From an uncultured Eubacterium sp. (GTDB taxonomy: Bacteria; Bacillota; Clostridia; Lachnospirales; Lachnospiraceae): a stretch of 5,979 nucleotides of DNA. A program made the translations under genes and the position numbers. Shown here piece after piece: positions 5,916-5,979 of this stretch; the stretch's first letter is position 1; the number at the start of each line of letters is the position of its first letter. The stretch covers positions 1 through 5,979 of the forward strand of contig CAJUIH010000142.1 of the NCBI GenBank assembly GCA_910586045.1, given 5' to 3'. Below the pieces are notes generated by a model, which had not been told where the DNA came from, searched no databases, and saw only the letters and a list, made by a program, of their open reading frames with translations.

Positions 5916-5979
5916 TACATCATTTACGTAACAGTTCAGATAGCAATGTCATGAAGTTAAGATACAGGGTTAGATTCCT
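5916..5979. other. Right-edge intergenic sequence with no recognisable feature
   Basis: This is AT-rich sequence after the right-hand repeat. I find no start codon with a ribosome binding site, no RNA gene and no clear promoter here. It may be the edge of a neighbouring gene's regulatory region outside the window. Confidence 0.5.

Noticed and set aside
253..5938. Shared 9-mer TGAACTGTT at 253-261 and, inverted, at 5930-5938, as a possible repeat boundary
   Set aside because: It lies on opposite sides of the 38-nt core in the two copies, and one shared 9-mer in about 6 kb is not strong enough against chance.
1..5979. CRISPR array, tRNA or rRNA genes, or a transposase
   Set aside because: No regularly spaced direct repeats, tRNA-like cloverleaf, rRNA-like sequence or transposase motif was seen on either strand.

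Overview
The window carries a three-gene spore-germinant receptor operon (GerAA, GerAB and GerAC types), a DUF1934/YwiB-like gene and a convergent LysR-family regulator gene whose reading frame is broken. Palindromic repeat elements lie at both ends and in the middle. The Ger proteins imply an endospore-forming Firmicute. Mid-range base composition, AT-rich spacers, strong AGGAG-like ribosome binding sites and short palindromic intergenic repeats suggest a gut-type Clostridia member, perhaps Lachnospiraceae; that placement is inference.

Layout. Positions 1-236 hold a GC-rich nested palindrome with 54-nt arms and internal hairpins and no credible protein. Positions 237-360 are an AT-rich leader with a vegetative-type promoter candidate and a weaker forespore (sigma-G-like) candidate. 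The ger genes follow at 361-4140, almost without gaps: 2 nt between A and B, and an 8-nt overlap between B and C. A 104-nt spacer has no convincing terminator but has a good sigma-A-like promoter; it leads to the DUF1934 gene (4245-4700). An 89-bp element bounded by 10-bp inverted repeats (4702-4790) fills the gap between this gene and the convergent LysR gene (4808-5697, minus strand). The LysR leader has a near-consensus promoter, an overlapping LysR-type operator-like motif and a stem-loop. The right end (5846-5915) has an inverted copy of the 38-nt core of the left palindrome, followed by a T-run. Nothing recognisable is seen from 5916 to 5979.

How the genes work together. The Ger proteins should form one inner-membrane germinant receptor in the dormant spore: GerAA is the large membrane subunit, GerAB the permease-like probable ligand-binding subunit and GerAC the lipoprotein. 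The germinant cannot be read from the sequence. The DUF1934 and LysR genes appear to be independent units.

The points most worth checking are the LysR frame break, which falls exactly on a perfect A AAA AAG heptamer, and the repeat elements. I do not see a clearly new multi-gene system here.
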